NCBI RefSeq assembly: GCF_041287255.1
Contig: NZ_JBGGTX010000002.1
Location: 962,219 to 1,026,218 of the forward strand
Source of the DNA: Tamlana flava
Lineage (GTDB): Bacteria; Bacteroidota; Bacteroidia; Flavobacteriales; Flavobacteriaceae
DNA length: 64,000 nt
Reading direction: 5' to 3'
Below, piece by piece: positions 42,797-52,861 of the stretch (the stretch's first letter is position 1; the number at the start of each line of letters is the position of its first letter). The notes under the pieces were generated by a model. That model was not told where the DNA came from. It did not search any database and worked only from the letters and a program-made list of their open reading frames with translations. The translations under genes were made by a program, and so were the position numbers.

Positions 42797-43810
42797 ATGA
42801 AAAAGATATTTCCAATTGTCCTACTAAGTTTGGTTTGTTTTGCATCCAAAGCACAAGACATTGATGCGCTTCTTGCCGCAGGTATCGAGGATGCTCAAAG
42901 GTTTGCAAATGGTTATTTAATGCCCGGTACCAATGGCTTGATACACAGCATGAATGCCAACTGGTTTAATACGGCAGATGCCAAGCCTTTGGGTGGATTT
43001 GAGATTTCAATTATAGCCAATGCATCCACCGTAAAAGATAATAACAAGATGTTCAATTTGAACACGGCCGATTACAATAACGTTACTTTTCCTGATAATT
43101 CAACATCCAAAATGGTGTCAACGGTGCTAGGTGAAAACGACCCAGCAATTTTTGTTGAAGTGGAATATGAAGACCCCATTTTTGGAAATCAAACAGAAAC
43201 CATTGAATTACCCAACGGTATAGGGTCTAGCAGTGCTAATTTATTGCCTACTGCTTTTATTCAAGGTGCATTAGGGTTAAGTAAAGGGATTGAAATAAAA
43301 GCCCGTTTTGTACCAAAAATTGATACAGAAGAAGTGTCTTTAAGTATGTACGGTGCTGGATTGCAATTTGAAATGACTAAGTGGTTACCAGCAGATAAAG
43401 TTCTGCCTATAGCCATTTCAGGTTTGGTAGCATACACACATTTAGATGGGTCATACGATTTAACAGATTCTTCAGGAATACAAGGTGATAACCAGCGCAT
43501 GGAAAGTAAAACCGATACATGGCTATTTCAATTAATAGCTTCAACCAAACTTCCTGTTATAAATTTTTATGGAGGTTTGGGTTATATCAAAGGAAAATCA
43601 GAATCAGATTTATTGGGAACTTACATAGTTACAGATGGTATTTTAACTTCGCAGCCAATTGTTGACCCTTTTTCAATTTCAAGTGAGGTGTCTTCTGTTA
43701 GAGGAACCATTGGAACAAAATTAAAGTTGGGCTTTTTTAGGCTTAATGCCGAATATCACTTATCAGAATTTAATGCCTTTTCAGTAGGATTGAATTTTGG
43801 ATTTAGATGA
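42797..43810 (+). CDS. DUF6588-like outer-membrane protein
   Basis: A 337-aa protein with a signal peptide (MKKIFPIVLLSLVCFASKAQ) and the start DIDALLAAGIEDAQRFANGY, typical of a Bacteroidota family known to me as DUF6588. The rest alternates beta-strands and ends FNAFSVGLNFGFR, an aromatic end expected for an outer-membrane barrel. The role is unknown. It is monocistronic between two strong terminators. Confidence 0.75.
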   Translation: MKKIFPIVLLSLVCFASKAQDIDALLAAGIEDAQRFANGYLMPGTNGLIHSMNANWFNTADAKPLGGFEISIIANASTVKDNNKMFNLNTADYNNVTFPDNSTSKMVSTVLGENDPAIFVEVEYEDPIFGNQTETIELPNGIGSSSANLLPTAFIQGALGLSKGIEIKARFVPKIDTEEVSLSMYGAGLQFEMTKWLPADKVLPIAISGLVAYTHLDGSYDLTDSSGIQGDNQRMESKTDTWLFQLIASTKLPVINFYGGLGYIKGKSESDLLGTYIVTDGILTSQPIVDPFSISSEVSSVRGTIGTKLKLGFFRLNAEYHLSEFNAFSVGLNFGFR

Positions 43811-43867
43811 TAAGGCGAATTTAAAAATGGATTTATTTAGTTTTAGTTAGTTATATTTAATTTTTGT

Positions 43868-43903
43868 TGAAAAGTGCGAGATTTTTATCTCGCACTTTTT
43901 TAT
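43868..43903 (+). terminator. Terminator after the DUF6588-type gene
   Basis: AAAAGTGCGAGAT, loop TTTT, ATCTCGCACTTTT and further Ts: a 13-bp perfect stem. Confidence 0.9.
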
Positions 43904-44018
43904 TAAACGCTTATTAATTCGTAATTTCGCATGACCAAAATCATATATTTTTTGGTGTAAAACCAAGAATTTTGTTGCGTAAAAAATAATAACAAATAAA
44001 TAACTAAACACAAATCAA

Positions 44019-44945
44019 ATGAAAGTAACAGTAGTAGGTGCTGGAGCAGTAGGTGCCAGTTGCGCAGAATATATTGCCATTAAAAATTTCGCCTCAGAAG
44101 TTGTATTGCTTGATATAAAAGAAGGCTATGCAGAAGGAAAGGCTATGGACTTAATGCAGTGTGCATCATTAAACGGTTTTGATACAAAAATTACAGGGGT
44201 AACAAATGATTACAGTAAAACGGCAAATAGTGATATTTGCGTTATAACTTCAGGTATTCCTCGTAAACCGGGTATGACACGTGAAGAATTAATTGGCATT
44301 AACGCTGGTATTGTAAAAGCCGTTGCTACTAGTTTATTGGAACATTCACCAAATATGATTCTTATTGTGGTGAGCAACCCAATGGATACTATGACTTATT
44401 TAGCGCACAAATCACTAAACCTGCCTAAAAATAGAATCATTGGAATGGGTGGAGCTTTAGATTCTGCACGTTTTAAATACAGATTGGCAGAAGCTTTGGA
44501 TGCCCCTATTAGCGATATTGATGGTATGGTTATAGGAGGCCATAGTGATACAGGTATGGTGCCGTTAACATCACATGCAACAAGAAACAGCATTAAAGTT
44601 TCAGAATTTTTAAGTGAAGAGCGTTTGGCCCAAGTTGCAGAAGATACTAAAGTTGGTGGTGCTACACTTACAAAATTATTGGGTACTTCAGCTTGGTATG
44701 CGCCTGGTGCCGCAGTTAGCGGATTGGTTCAAGCCATTGCCTGCGATCAAAAGAAAATTTATCCTTGTTCTACCTTTTTGGAAGGTGAATATGGTTTAAG
44801 CGATATCTGTATTGGTGTTCCGGTAATTCTAGGAAAAAATGGTATTGAAAAAATAGTTGATGTGCCGTTAAGCGACGCTGAAAAATCACATATGAAAGCC
44901 AGTGCAGAGGGTGTTAAAAAAACAAACGACTTGTTGGAAGTTTAA
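44019..44945 (+). CDS. mdh: Malate dehydrogenase
   Basis: A 308-aa NAD-dependent enzyme of the lactate/malate dehydrogenase family (LDH-like MDH). It starts with MKVTVVGAGAVGASCAEYIA (Rossmann motif), then SGIPRKPGMTREELI with the substrate-binding Arg residues, VVSNPMDTMTYLAH, GMGGALDSARFKYRLAEALD, and the catalytic His in GGHSDTGMVPL. It oxidises malate to oxaloacetate in the TCA cycle. It ends in a strong terminator. Confidence 0.96.
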   Translation: MKVTVVGAGAVGASCAEYIAIKNFASEVVLLDIKEGYAEGKAMDLMQCASLNGFDTKITGVTNDYSKTANSDICVITSGIPRKPGMTREELIGINAGIVKAVATSLLEHSPNMILIVVSNPMDTMTYLAHKSLNLPKNRIIGMGGALDSARFKYRLAEALDAPISDIDGMVIGGHSDTGMVPLTSHATRNSIKVSEFLSEERLAQVAEDTKVGGATLTKLLGTSAWYAPGAAVSGLVQAIACDQKKIYPCSTFLEGEYGLSDICIGVPVILGKNGIEKIVDVPLSDAEKSHMKASAEGVKKTNDLLEV

Positions 44946-44972
44946 ACAAGCTTCATCAAAATACTTAATTTT

Positions 44973-45007
44973 ATAAAGACTGTAGTAATACAGTCTTTAT
45001 TTTTTTA
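44973..45007 (+). terminator. Terminator after mdh
   Basis: ATAAAGACTGTA, loop GTAA, TACAGTCTTTAT: a perfect 12-bp stem with a T run. The tail of the T run merges into TATATTTG, a possible -7 element of the next gene. Confidence 0.9.
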
Positions 45008-45017
45008 TATTTGGTGC

Positions 45018-45635
45018 ATGATTGCTAGATGGTGCATTAGTGCTTTAATTTTTACGCTTACTTTATTTGGCGTTGTTAGCCAACAACAAGTTACTTTACC
45101 GAATCAGGAAATAGTATTGCAGTTTTCAGATGTTGCTTTAACTTCTGATGATACGCAATTCGCCATTGCTACGGTTAAAAAACAGCTACAAGATTTAGGG
45201 GCGGAAAACATAAAAGTAAAACACCTTGAAAACGGAAGTATCAATATTGAATATTTCAGTGATACCGATGTTGCCAGTATTAAGGAAATCCTCTCCAATA
45301 ATGAAGTTTTAGCACTCGATTTTTCAGATAATCCTACAAAAGAAAATCAATCAAACCTTCCTTTTAATGATAAAGTTTATTTTGACCTTGATGTTTATGA
45401 AATCCAAAATGGGAATGACACCAAAGGCGATCTAAACGGAACTATTGTTTTAGAGGTTGAGGTTAAAAGTAACCGTTCGTTAGAACCCGATATCAATCTG
45501 TTTTTTAATCCAACAGATTTAAAAGGGGAAGCAGATTTTACAAAACGGCCAAATACAATTCGCAAAAGCATCGCGATAGCTATAAAGGATACTTCACATA
45601 TAATACCCGAAGGCAGGGCAGGGCCAATTTGTTAA
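45018..45635 (+). CDS. Hypothetical exported protein upstream of secDF
   Basis: A 205-aa protein with a hydrophobic N-terminus (CISALIFTLTLFGVVS) that may be a signal peptide or anchor. Residues about 28-90 (QEIVLQFSDVALTSDDTQFA, IATVKKQLQDLGAENIKVKH) resemble the periplasmic ferredoxin-like P1 fold of SecD; this is a weak resemblance. No family is recognised. The start lies 4 bases after a TATATTTG box that overlaps the mdh terminator tail, so the mRNA may be leaderless, or expression may depend on read-through. secDF follows after 169 bases. Confidence 0.6.
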   Translation: MIARWCISALIFTLTLFGVVSQQQVTLPNQEIVLQFSDVALTSDDTQFAIATVKKQLQDLGAENIKVKHLENGSINIEYFSDTDVASIKEILSNNEVLALDFSDNPTKENQSNLPFNDKVYFDLDVYEIQNGNDTKGDLNGTIVLEVEVKSNRSLEPDINLFFNPTDLKGEADFTKRPNTIRKSIAIAIKDTSHIIPEGRAGPIC

Positions 45636-45736
45636 AACGGAAACTTTAAAAGTTTCATTATTCCGTAAAATTCAATTTCAAAAGTAGCTTTCGTGGGTAA
45701 AAAAGGCATGACTACATATTCATATTAAAATAAAAA

Positions 45737-45767
45737 TTGTCAAATCTTAAGGTAAATGATATATTTG
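45737..45767 (+). promoter_or_regulatory. Promoter of secDF
   Basis: TTG (45737-45739), 20 bases, TATATTTG (45760-45767), 37 bases before the start codon. Confidence 0.6.
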
Positions 45768-45804
45768 CCCGTTTTAAAAAATTTGACCAACTAAATTTAT
45801 ACAC

Positions 45805-48804
45805 ATGCAAAATAAAGGATTAGTAAAATTATTTGCTATTTTGTTTGGTTTGGTAAGTGTTTACCAGCTTTCATTCACATTCAAAGCAAATTCAATTGAA
45901 AAGGAGGCCGAAGAAATGGCCATCAACAAAATTTCTGACACAGAAGATGATTATCGCGCTAAACGCAGTCAAGAGGAGGCCGATTATCTTCAGTCTATTG
46001 CAACCGATACGGTTTTTAATATTGGTGTTGCAAAATTCACTTATAACGAAGTGAAGCAAAAGGCCATGAACCTTGGCTTAGATTTAAAAGGAGGTATTAA
46101 CGTTATACTTCAAGTTTCGGTAAAGGACATCTTAAAAGGCTTGGCCAATAATACCAGCGACCCTGTTTTCAATAAGGCTTTAGATGATGCTTCAGAACTT
46201 CAAAAAAACAGTCAGAATACGTATTTACAAGATTTCTTCACCGCTTTTGATGCCATAAAAGGTGATACAAAATTAGCTTCTCCAGATATTTTCTACACTA
46301 AAGAATTGGACGGCGAAATAGACGGAAGTATGAGTGACGATGAGGTAAAAAACATTATTGAAACTAAAATTGATGAGTCTATCGTTTCTGCTTTTGAAGT
46401 ATTACGTAAGCGTATTGATGAGTTTGGTGTAACCTCACCAAATATTCAGCGTTTAGGAACATCGGGCCGTATTTTGGTTGAATTGCCAGGTGTTAAAGAT
46501 GTTGAAAGAGCAAAGTCGCTATTGCAAAGTACGGCACAATTGGAGTTTTGGGATGCTTACAAAGGTGAGCAATTCTATCAATTTTTAGGTCAGGCGGATG
46601 TAGTTTTAAAGGATATTGTTGAAGAGGAGGCTAAAGCCGTAGAAGTTGAAAGCCAAGATCAGGAAGATGCCCAAGACTCACAAATCGATGAATTATTAGG
46701 AGATAGCCAAACCGATTCAACTGCGGTAGACACCAATAATAACCCATTAGGGAAATTAATAAAAGGAATTGGCTACCAAGGTGGTCCAATCATTGCAAAG
46801 TTTGCCATTAAGGACAAACAAACAGTTCTAGATTATTTAAACATGCCAGAAGTAAGGGCATTGCTTCCAGCGGAAATGCGCTACACAAAATTCGTTTTTG
46901 GTAAGCCTGAAAAAGATAGCGAGTTGGTTGATTTATATGCTTTGGTTGGTAATAGAGAAGATGTGCCACCATTGAGTGGAGCAGTAGTAACCGATGCCAG
47001 CAATGAGTTCAGTCCTGTGGGTAACAGACCGGAAGTGGCCATGCAAATGAACTCAAAAGGTGCTAAAATTTGGGAAGAAATGACGGGCAATGCTTATCAG
47101 CAAGGAAGTCAAATCGCCATTGTATTGGATGATGTAGTGTATTCTGCTCCGGGTGTAACTTCAGGCCCTATAGCGGGAGGACGTTCTTCTATTTCTGGAG
47201 ATTTCACCCTGAATGAAGCCATCGATTTGGCCAACGTTTTACGTGCAGGTAAATTGCCGGCTTCTGCAGACATTATTCAAAGTGAGGTTGTTGGACCATC
47301 TTTGGGTCAAGAAGCTATAGATAGTGGTACAACATCATTCTTAATTGCATTGGTCTTGGTATTGCTTTGGATGATTTTTTACTACGGAAAGGCAGGTATT
47401 TTTGCCGATATAGCCATGATATTGAACATCCTTTTAATTTTTGGGGTTCTATCTGGCTTGGGTGCTGTATTAACTTTACCAGGTATTGCCGGTATTGTGC
47501 TTACCATTGGTATGTCGGTTGATGCCAACGTACTTATCTATGAACGTATCCGAGAAGAATTGGCCAAAGGAAAAGGGCAAATAGAATCCATAAAAGACGG
47601 ATTTAGTAATGCTTTGTCATCCATTTTGGATGCCAATATTACAACAGGTTTAACAGCGCTTATCTTATTTGTATTCGGTACAGGACCAATCAAAGGTTTT
47701 GCAACCACTTTACTTATAGGTATTTTAACTTCTTTGTTCACCGCCATTTTTATTACGCGATTGTTAATCGACTGGTACGCAAATAAAGGAGGTAAATTGG
47801 ATTTCTCTACTGGAATAACTAAAAACCTGTTTAGAAACATCAACATTGAATTCCTTAAAAAACGTAAACTTGCTTATATTATTTCAGGTGCATTTATTGC
47901 ATTGAGCTTAGGGTCTTTGTTCACAAGTGGATTAGATCAGGGCGTAGATTTTGTTGGAGGTAGAACTTACCAAGTGCGTTTTGCACAAGATGTTAGCGCT
48001 GAAGAAATCACAAATCTGCTGTCACAGCCTGACGTGTTTTCAAGTGCAGATGCCAAAACATTTGGTGATGCCAACCAGTTGAAAATCACGACCAAGTATA
48101 AAGTAAACGAGTCTGGTGCCGAGGTTGATGAGGAAATCAGAGAAAAACTATATACCGCTTTGGTGCCTCATTTAGAGGGTATATCCTATGAGCAGTTTAT
48201 GGATTTGAATGACGAAAACAAGCAAGTAGGTTTATTGGAATCGTATAAAGTGACGCCAACCATTGCCGACGATATAAAACAAGCTTCAATCTGGGCTATT
48301 TTAGGATCGCTTATCGTAGTGTTCCTCTATATTTTATTCAGATTCAAGAAGTGGCAATATTCGTTGGGTGCAGTTGTGGCTGTATTTCATGATGTGTTGA
48401 TTGTATTAGGGGTGTTCTCGTTAACATACAGATTTATGCCGTTTAATATGGAAATAGATCAAGCTTTTATAGCGGCCATACTCACCGTTATTGGTTACTC
48501 GCTTAACGATACAGTGGTAGTGTTTGATAGAATTCGTGAGTTTTTCAACGAGCATACCAGCTGGAATTTTAATCGTGTGGTAAATTCATCATTGAGCAGC
48601 ACATTAAGTAGAACTTTAAACACCTCGTTAACTACCCTTGTGGTGTTATTGGCCATCTTTATTTTTGGTGGCGATTCCATACGTGGGTTTATGTTCGCAC
48701 TTATTGTAGGTGTAATTGTAGGTACCTATTCATCGTTGTTCATTGCAACACCAGTGATGTACGATACCATAAACAGACTTGAAGAAAAAAAGAAGAAAAA
48801 CTAA
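45805..48804 (+). CDS. secDF: Protein translocase SecDF fusion
   Basis: A 999-aa fusion of SecD and SecF, usual in Bacteroidota. It has an N-terminal helix, a long periplasmic region with NLGLDLKGGINVILQVSVKD and FEVLRKRIDEFGVTSPNIQR then GRILVELPGV (P1), the SecD membrane block with IAGIVLTIGMSVDANVLIYE, and the SecF half from about residue 680 with DQGVDFVGGRTYQVRF and TVIGYSLNDTVVVFDRIRE. It uses the proton gradient to help pull proteins across the inner membrane after SecA. An acidic insert (EVESQDQEDAQDSQIDELLG) lies in the first periplasmic region. Confidence 0.96.
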   Translation: MQNKGLVKLFAILFGLVSVYQLSFTFKANSIEKEAEEMAINKISDTEDDYRAKRSQEEADYLQSIATDTVFNIGVAKFTYNEVKQKAMNLGLDLKGGINVILQVSVKDILKGLANNTSDPVFNKALDDASELQKNSQNTYLQDFFTAFDAIKGDTKLASPDIFYTKELDGEIDGSMSDDEVKNIIETKIDESIVSAFEVLRKRIDEFGVTSPNIQRLGTSGRILVELPGVKDVERAKSLLQSTAQLEFWDAYKGEQFYQFLGQADVVLKDIVEEEAKAVEVESQDQEDAQDSQIDELLGDSQTDSTAVDTNNNPLGKLIKGIGYQGGPIIAKFAIKDKQTVLDYLNMPEVRALLPAEMRYTKFVFGKPEKDSELVDLYALVGNREDVPPLSGAVVTDASNEFSPVGNRPEVAMQMNSKGAKIWEEMTGNAYQQGSQIAIVLDDVVYSAPGVTSGPIAGGRSSISGDFTLNEAIDLANVLRAGKLPASADIIQSEVVGPSLGQEAIDSGTTSFLIALVLVLLWMIFYYGKAGIFADIAMILNILLIFGVLSGLGAVLTLPGIAGIVLTIGMSVDANVLIYERIREELAKGKGQIESIKDGFSNALSSILDANITTGLTALILFVFGTGPIKGFATTLLIGILTSLFTAIFITRLLIDWYANKGGKLDFSTGITKNLFRNINIEFLKKRKLAYIISGAFIALSLGSLFTSGLDQGVDFVGGRTYQVRFAQDVSAEEITNLLSQPDVFSSADAKTFGDANQLKITTKYKVNESGAEVDEEIREKLYTALVPHLEGISYEQFMDLNDENKQVGLLESYKVTPTIADDIKQASIWAILGSLIVVFLYILFRFKKWQYSLGAVVAVFHDVLIVLGVFSLTYRFMPFNMEIDQAFIAAILTVIGYSLNDTVVVFDRIREFFNEHTSWNFNRVVNSSLSSTLSRTLNTSLTTLVVLLAIFIFGGDSIRGFMFALIVGVIVGTYSSLFIATPVMYDTINRLEEKKKKN

Positions 48805-48832
48805 AACTAACTCAATTTTTCTTTGAAAAGAA

Positions 48833-48862
48833 GCCCGTTAACTTTTGTTGACGGGCTTTTTA
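48833..48862 (+). terminator. Terminator after secDF
   Basis: GCCCGTTAAC, loop TTTT, GTTGACGGGC (one G-T pair) followed by TTTTT. Confidence 0.85.
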
Positions 48863-48973
48863 TTTGTCATTTATGAAAATCACTTTAACAAATCTTTAAA
48901 AATAAAAATGAGGTTTTAGTCAAAAAGACTTAATATCTTCACTAAAACTAAAAAACATCCCAATTTTTAAAAG

Positions 48974-51349
48974 ATGATTTCAAGGTATTTGAAACTTTTA
49001 ATTTTAGTGATTTCTGTCCATTTATGTGGTGGGGCGAGTTCTGCCCAAACCATTGAAATAAAAGGCTGGGTTGCTGATGAAAATAGCAATCAACCTTTGG
49101 CTTACGCTACGGTTATGATTGCCGACAATGAAACCCAAAAACCCATTACAGGTTCCGTAACTACCGATAACGGTGCCTTCGTTTTGCAAACTGCAGCCGA
49201 AAACTTTTATATCGAAATCAGTTTTATTGGGTTCGTATCTAAAACTATAAGGGATTTCGGCATTTCTAATAATATGATTGATCTGGGCACAATTTACCTT
49301 TCGGAAGATTCCCAGCAACTAGACCAGGTTGTGGTTCAGGCCGAAACTTCACGTACCCAGTTTAAGCTGGATAAACGCGTGTTCAATGTGGGTAAAGATA
49401 TCGCCAATACCGGAGTTAGTGCATTGGAGGTTCTCAATAATGTGCCGTCAGTCAATGTAAATATTGAAGGGGTGATTAGTCTTCGTGGAAATTCAGGCGT
49501 GCAAGTGCTGATTAACGGAAAGCCCTCTATTTTAACAGAAGACGGCGGTGCATTGGGCAGCATCACCGCCGATATGATTGAAAGTATCGAGGTCATCACC
49601 AATCCCTCTGCAAAGTATGATGCCGAAGGTACATCAGGAATCATCAATATCATCATCAGGAAAGAGGAACGAAAGGGTTTGAATGGCTCGGTTAGTTTAA
49701 ATACTGGTGTTCCGGATAATCATAGCGTGGGGATAAGTTTAAATCGCCGATCCGAAAAGTTTAATCTATTTACCCAATTAGGTTTGGGACGAAGAAGTTA
49801 CCCTCGTGATGGTGAAAATACAAACATTGACCTCGTAAACAACACAACCCTTTTTAACATTGGTACAGACTATAGGAATGAGAAGTTTTATAATATGACC
49901 TTAGGCACGGATTATTACATTACCCCGACGGATGTAGTAACGCTATCCGGTAATTTTGCCTATGAAATTGAGGACCAACCTTCAAACAATAACTTTAAAT
50001 TGTTTGATGAAAACGATGATTTGGTTTCTGAATGGAATCGCTCCGAAGCCACTGAAGCTACAAACCCCAAATGGCAATACGAACTGGTTTATAAAAAGGA
50101 TTTCGAAGACCATGAAGATCACGACCTATTCTTTAGTGCCATAGGAAATTCCTTTGCCAAAGATTTGTCTTCCTTGTTTAATGATGCCACCGTTTTGGGT
50201 AATGACCGGGATGGCACGCAAAGAACCAGGTCAGATTTTGCTGAGTACATTTATACCTTTAAATTAGATTATACCAAACCTTTTTCGGAACAGTGGAGCA
50301 TGGAAATAGGCGCCCAATATGTGCTGAACGATGTAAGCAACGATTATGAAGTTGCCAATCTGGTGAATGGGAATTTTGAACCCGATGCTGGTCTAACCAA
50401 TATCTTTAATTACGACCAAAAAGTTTTTGGAGTCTATTTTTCGGGTGCTTATGAAGGAGAAAAATGGGGGTTGAAAGCAGGACTCAGATTGGAACAAACC
50501 GATCTAAAAACCTTTCTGGAGACCACCAACCAAAGCAACAATCAAAATTACACCAATCTGTTTCCCAGTGTGCATACATCCTATAAATTTTCGGAGATTG
50601 TTTCCTTGCAAGCCGGATATTCAAAGCGGGTGTTCAGGCCAAGACTTTGGGATTTAAATCCTTTTTTCAACATTCGAAACAGTTTTAATATTCGACAAGG
50701 AAACCCGGAGTTGCAGCCCGAATTTACCGATTCGTACGAAGTCACCACCATTTTGGATATCGGTAAAACCTCATTAAACTTCGGGGTTTACCATCGTCTT
50801 ACTACCGATATGATTGAACGCATTACTTTCTCTGAAGACAACGTTAATACCACTCGGCCTGAAAATATTGGCACGAACAGCACGGTGGGCATCGAGTTCA
50901 ATACCAAATATACGCCCATAGATTGGCTCACGTTTAATGTCGATTTCAATTATAACAGCTTTAATCGGGAAGGCACTTTTGAATCCCAAGTTTTTGATTT
51001 TAAAGGAGACCAATGGACCTCAAAACTAATGGCAAAATTTAAATTGCCCGCTAGTATAGATTTTGAGGCCACGGGCAATTACCAATCCGAATTCAAAACC
51101 GTGCAGGGCAGCGTGAAGGATATTGCTTTTTTAGATTTGGGCCTGCGAAAAAAAATACTGAAAGGTAAAGGCGTTTTTAATGTTGGTGTTCGTGATGTAT
51201 TTGCCTCACGCTATTTTGAAAGTTTTACTACCCAAACTGATTTTACCAACTACAGCAAAAATACACGCGGACGCTTTGTAAGCTTAGGGTTTAGCTATGG
51301 CTTTGGAAAAGGTGAAGCTATGGAATACAGCGGTGGAAGGCGGCATTGA
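48974..51349 (+). CDS. TonB-dependent receptor with carboxypeptidase-regulatory-like domain
   Basis: A 791-aa outer-membrane protein. A signal peptide (to about SSAQ) is followed by a carboxypeptidase D regulatory-like domain (KGWVADENSNQPLAYATVMI), a plug with LEVLNNVPSVNVNIEGVISL then RGNSGVQVLINGKPSIL, and a long barrel of the OMP_b-brl_3 type ending FVSLGFSYGFGKGEAMEYSG. There is no STN domain and no SusD partner, so the ligand is unknown; metals or peptides are possible. It stands alone and converges with the DUF192 gene. Confidence 0.85.
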   Translation: MISRYLKLLILVISVHLCGGASSAQTIEIKGWVADENSNQPLAYATVMIADNETQKPITGSVTTDNGAFVLQTAAENFYIEISFIGFVSKTIRDFGISNNMIDLGTIYLSEDSQQLDQVVVQAETSRTQFKLDKRVFNVGKDIANTGVSALEVLNNVPSVNVNIEGVISLRGNSGVQVLINGKPSILTEDGGALGSITADMIESIEVITNPSAKYDAEGTSGIINIIIRKEERKGLNGSVSLNTGVPDNHSVGISLNRRSEKFNLFTQLGLGRRSYPRDGENTNIDLVNNTTLFNIGTDYRNEKFYNMTLGTDYYITPTDVVTLSGNFAYEIEDQPSNNNFKLFDENDDLVSEWNRSEATEATNPKWQYELVYKKDFEDHEDHDLFFSAIGNSFAKDLSSLFNDATVLGNDRDGTQRTRSDFAEYIYTFKLDYTKPFSEQWSMEIGAQYVLNDVSNDYEVANLVNGNFEPDAGLTNIFNYDQKVFGVYFSGAYEGEKWGLKAGLRLEQTDLKTFLETTNQSNNQNYTNLFPSVHTSYKFSEIVSLQAGYSKRVFRPRLWDLNPFFNIRNSFNIRQGNPELQPEFTDSYEVTTILDIGKTSLNFGVYHRLTTDMIERITFSEDNVNTTRPENIGTNSTVGIEFNTKYTPIDWLTFNVDFNYNSFNREGTFESQVFDFKGDQWTSKLMAKFKLPASIDFEATGNYQSEFKTVQGSVKDIAFLDLGLRKKILKGKGVFNVGVRDVFASRYFESFTTQTDFTNYSKNTRGRFVSLGFSYGFGKGEAMEYSGGRRH

Positions 51350-51409
51350 TTTAGTTTTTTAAAGGGTTATTGAACTTATTGGCAAAATCAGTTTTTGTAA
51401 CCCAAAGAA

Positions 51410-51886
51410 TCAGAAGCTCAAACTATCCCCAACACGAAGGTTCCAGATATCGGCCAAACCAGCATTAACTTCCAAAACATATTTTGCTGGAGCGTTTGAG
51501 GGCAACGAAGATTCATCAAAAGGTTTGGCGTTTTTTTGGAAGCTTACAATTTTTTTATTGGTACCCACATAAATCAGGTCCAAAGGAATTTCGGTATTTT
51601 TCATATAGAAATAGCGTGGGCCTTCATCTTCAAACACAAACAGCATCCCTTGATTATTTGGCATGCTATGGCGGTACATAAGGCCCGTTTCACGGTCAAA
51701 TTCGGTATCGGCTATTTCAATATCTAAGGTAATTTTGGTTGAATCAATACTTTTAAAAATAGTGAGTTCGCCTTCTTTTTTAAAACTCACCTCGGTTTGC
51801 TTAATAACTTTTTTGTCGTTTTTGCATGACGTCAAAACCATTAAAGAAGTAAGGCAAAAAAGTAAAAAGAAGGATTTAAAACGCAT
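51410..51886 (-). CDS. DUF192-family lipoprotein
   Basis: A 158-aa protein with a lipoprotein signal (FFLLFCLTSLMVLTSC) and a DUF192 domain: DTEFDRETGLMYRHSMPNNQ, GMLFVFEDEGPRYFYMKNTE, PLDLIYVG, SNAPAKYVLEVNAGLA. The function of DUF192 is not established. It lies one base downstream of lgt and is probably cotranscribed. Confidence 0.88.
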   Translation of the reverse strand: MRFKSFFLLFCLTSLMVLTSCKNDKKVIKQTEVSFKKEGELTIFKSIDSTKITLDIEIADTEFDRETGLMYRHSMPNNQGMLFVFEDEGPRYFYMKNTEIPLDLIYVGTNKKIVSFQKNAKPFDESSLPSNAPAKYVLEVNAGLADIWNLRVGDSLSF

Positions 51887-51887
51887 A

Positions 51888-52811
51888 TTACTTTTCTACA
51901 TTTTTGGGATTGTAAACAGACATAAAATAGAGCCCAGTCAAAATAAAAGGAATACTTAGCCATTGGCCAGTGTTTAGTCCAAGCCAGTTGATGTATTCAT
52001 CGCCCTGTGGTTCTTTAACAAATTCAACAAAAAATCTAATCGTCCAAAGTAGGATTAAAAAGAGCCCGAACAAAAACCCGGTTTGGTTCTTTTTTTCAGT
52101 TTTCGAATAGAAATACCATAAACTCAAAAACACAAAAATATAGCAAAACGATTCGTAAAGCTGTGCCGGGTGGCGGTAAGGCACTTGTTCCACCAATTCG
52201 GGGTTGGCGGCAATAGCATCATAAGCTTTTTGCACGTTTTTGGTGCCCGCAATACGCATAGCGTCGTACTTGTTATAATAGTCTTGAATAAAGCGTACAC
52301 CCAAAGGGAAATCGCCCGATTCTTTTCCGATAATTTCAGAATTGATAAAATTTCCAATCCTAATAAAAATAGCACCTGAAGCCACGGAAATCACCACACG
52401 GTCTAAAATCCAAAGAAGTGATTTGTACTTGTATTTTCGTCGGTACAAATACATGCCAATAATAATACCAATGGCTGCGCCATGGCTAGCAAGGCCTTGA
52501 AAACCTGTAAATTCAAAACCACCTTTAAATTTAAACGGTAAAAAGATGCTGAAAAAATCTTGGGTGATCAATTCAGACTGGTAAAACAAAACATGGCCCA
52601 ATCTTGCGCCCAGCATGGTGGCCAAAACAGTATAGATAAAAAGTGGGTCGAGGTAGTCCAAAGATATTTTTTCTTTGGTGAAAATACGTTTCATAATGTA
52701 CCACCCAAATATAAATGCAACCACCCACATCAGACTATAAAAGTGGAGTTTGAAATTTCCAGAAATATCAATACCCGTAATGGGGTTCCAATTAAATTTT
52801 AAAAGTTGCAT
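51888..52811 (-). CDS. lgt: Prolipoprotein diacylglyceryl transferase
   Basis: A 307-aa inner-membrane enzyme that attaches diacylglycerol to the lipobox Cys of prolipoproteins, of which this window encodes many. About seven helices; motifs YTVLATMLGARLGHVLFY, GLASHGAAIGIIIGMYLYRR, the Lgt signature RIGNFINSEIIGKESGDFPL and HPAQLYESFCYI, and WTIRFFVEFVKEPQ. A periplasmic insert (YYNKYDAMRIAGTKNVQKAY and following) makes it slightly longer than the E. coli enzyme. Cotranscribed with the DUF192 lipoprotein. Confidence 0.95.
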   Translation of the reverse strand: MQLLKFNWNPITGIDISGNFKLHFYSLMWVVAFIFGWYIMKRIFTKEKISLDYLDPLFIYTVLATMLGARLGHVLFYQSELITQDFFSIFLPFKFKGGFEFTGFQGLASHGAAIGIIIGMYLYRRKYKYKSLLWILDRVVISVASGAIFIRIGNFINSEIIGKESGDFPLGVRFIQDYYNKYDAMRIAGTKNVQKAYDAIAANPELVEQVPYRHPAQLYESFCYIFVFLSLWYFYSKTEKKNQTGFLFGLFLILLWTIRFFVEFVKEPQGDEYINWLGLNTGQWLSIPFILTGLYFMSVYNPKNVEK

Positions 52812-52861
52812 GTGCTTTGTTTTGTGCCGTAAATATAACGGTTTGTGTTGTGTTTTAAAAT

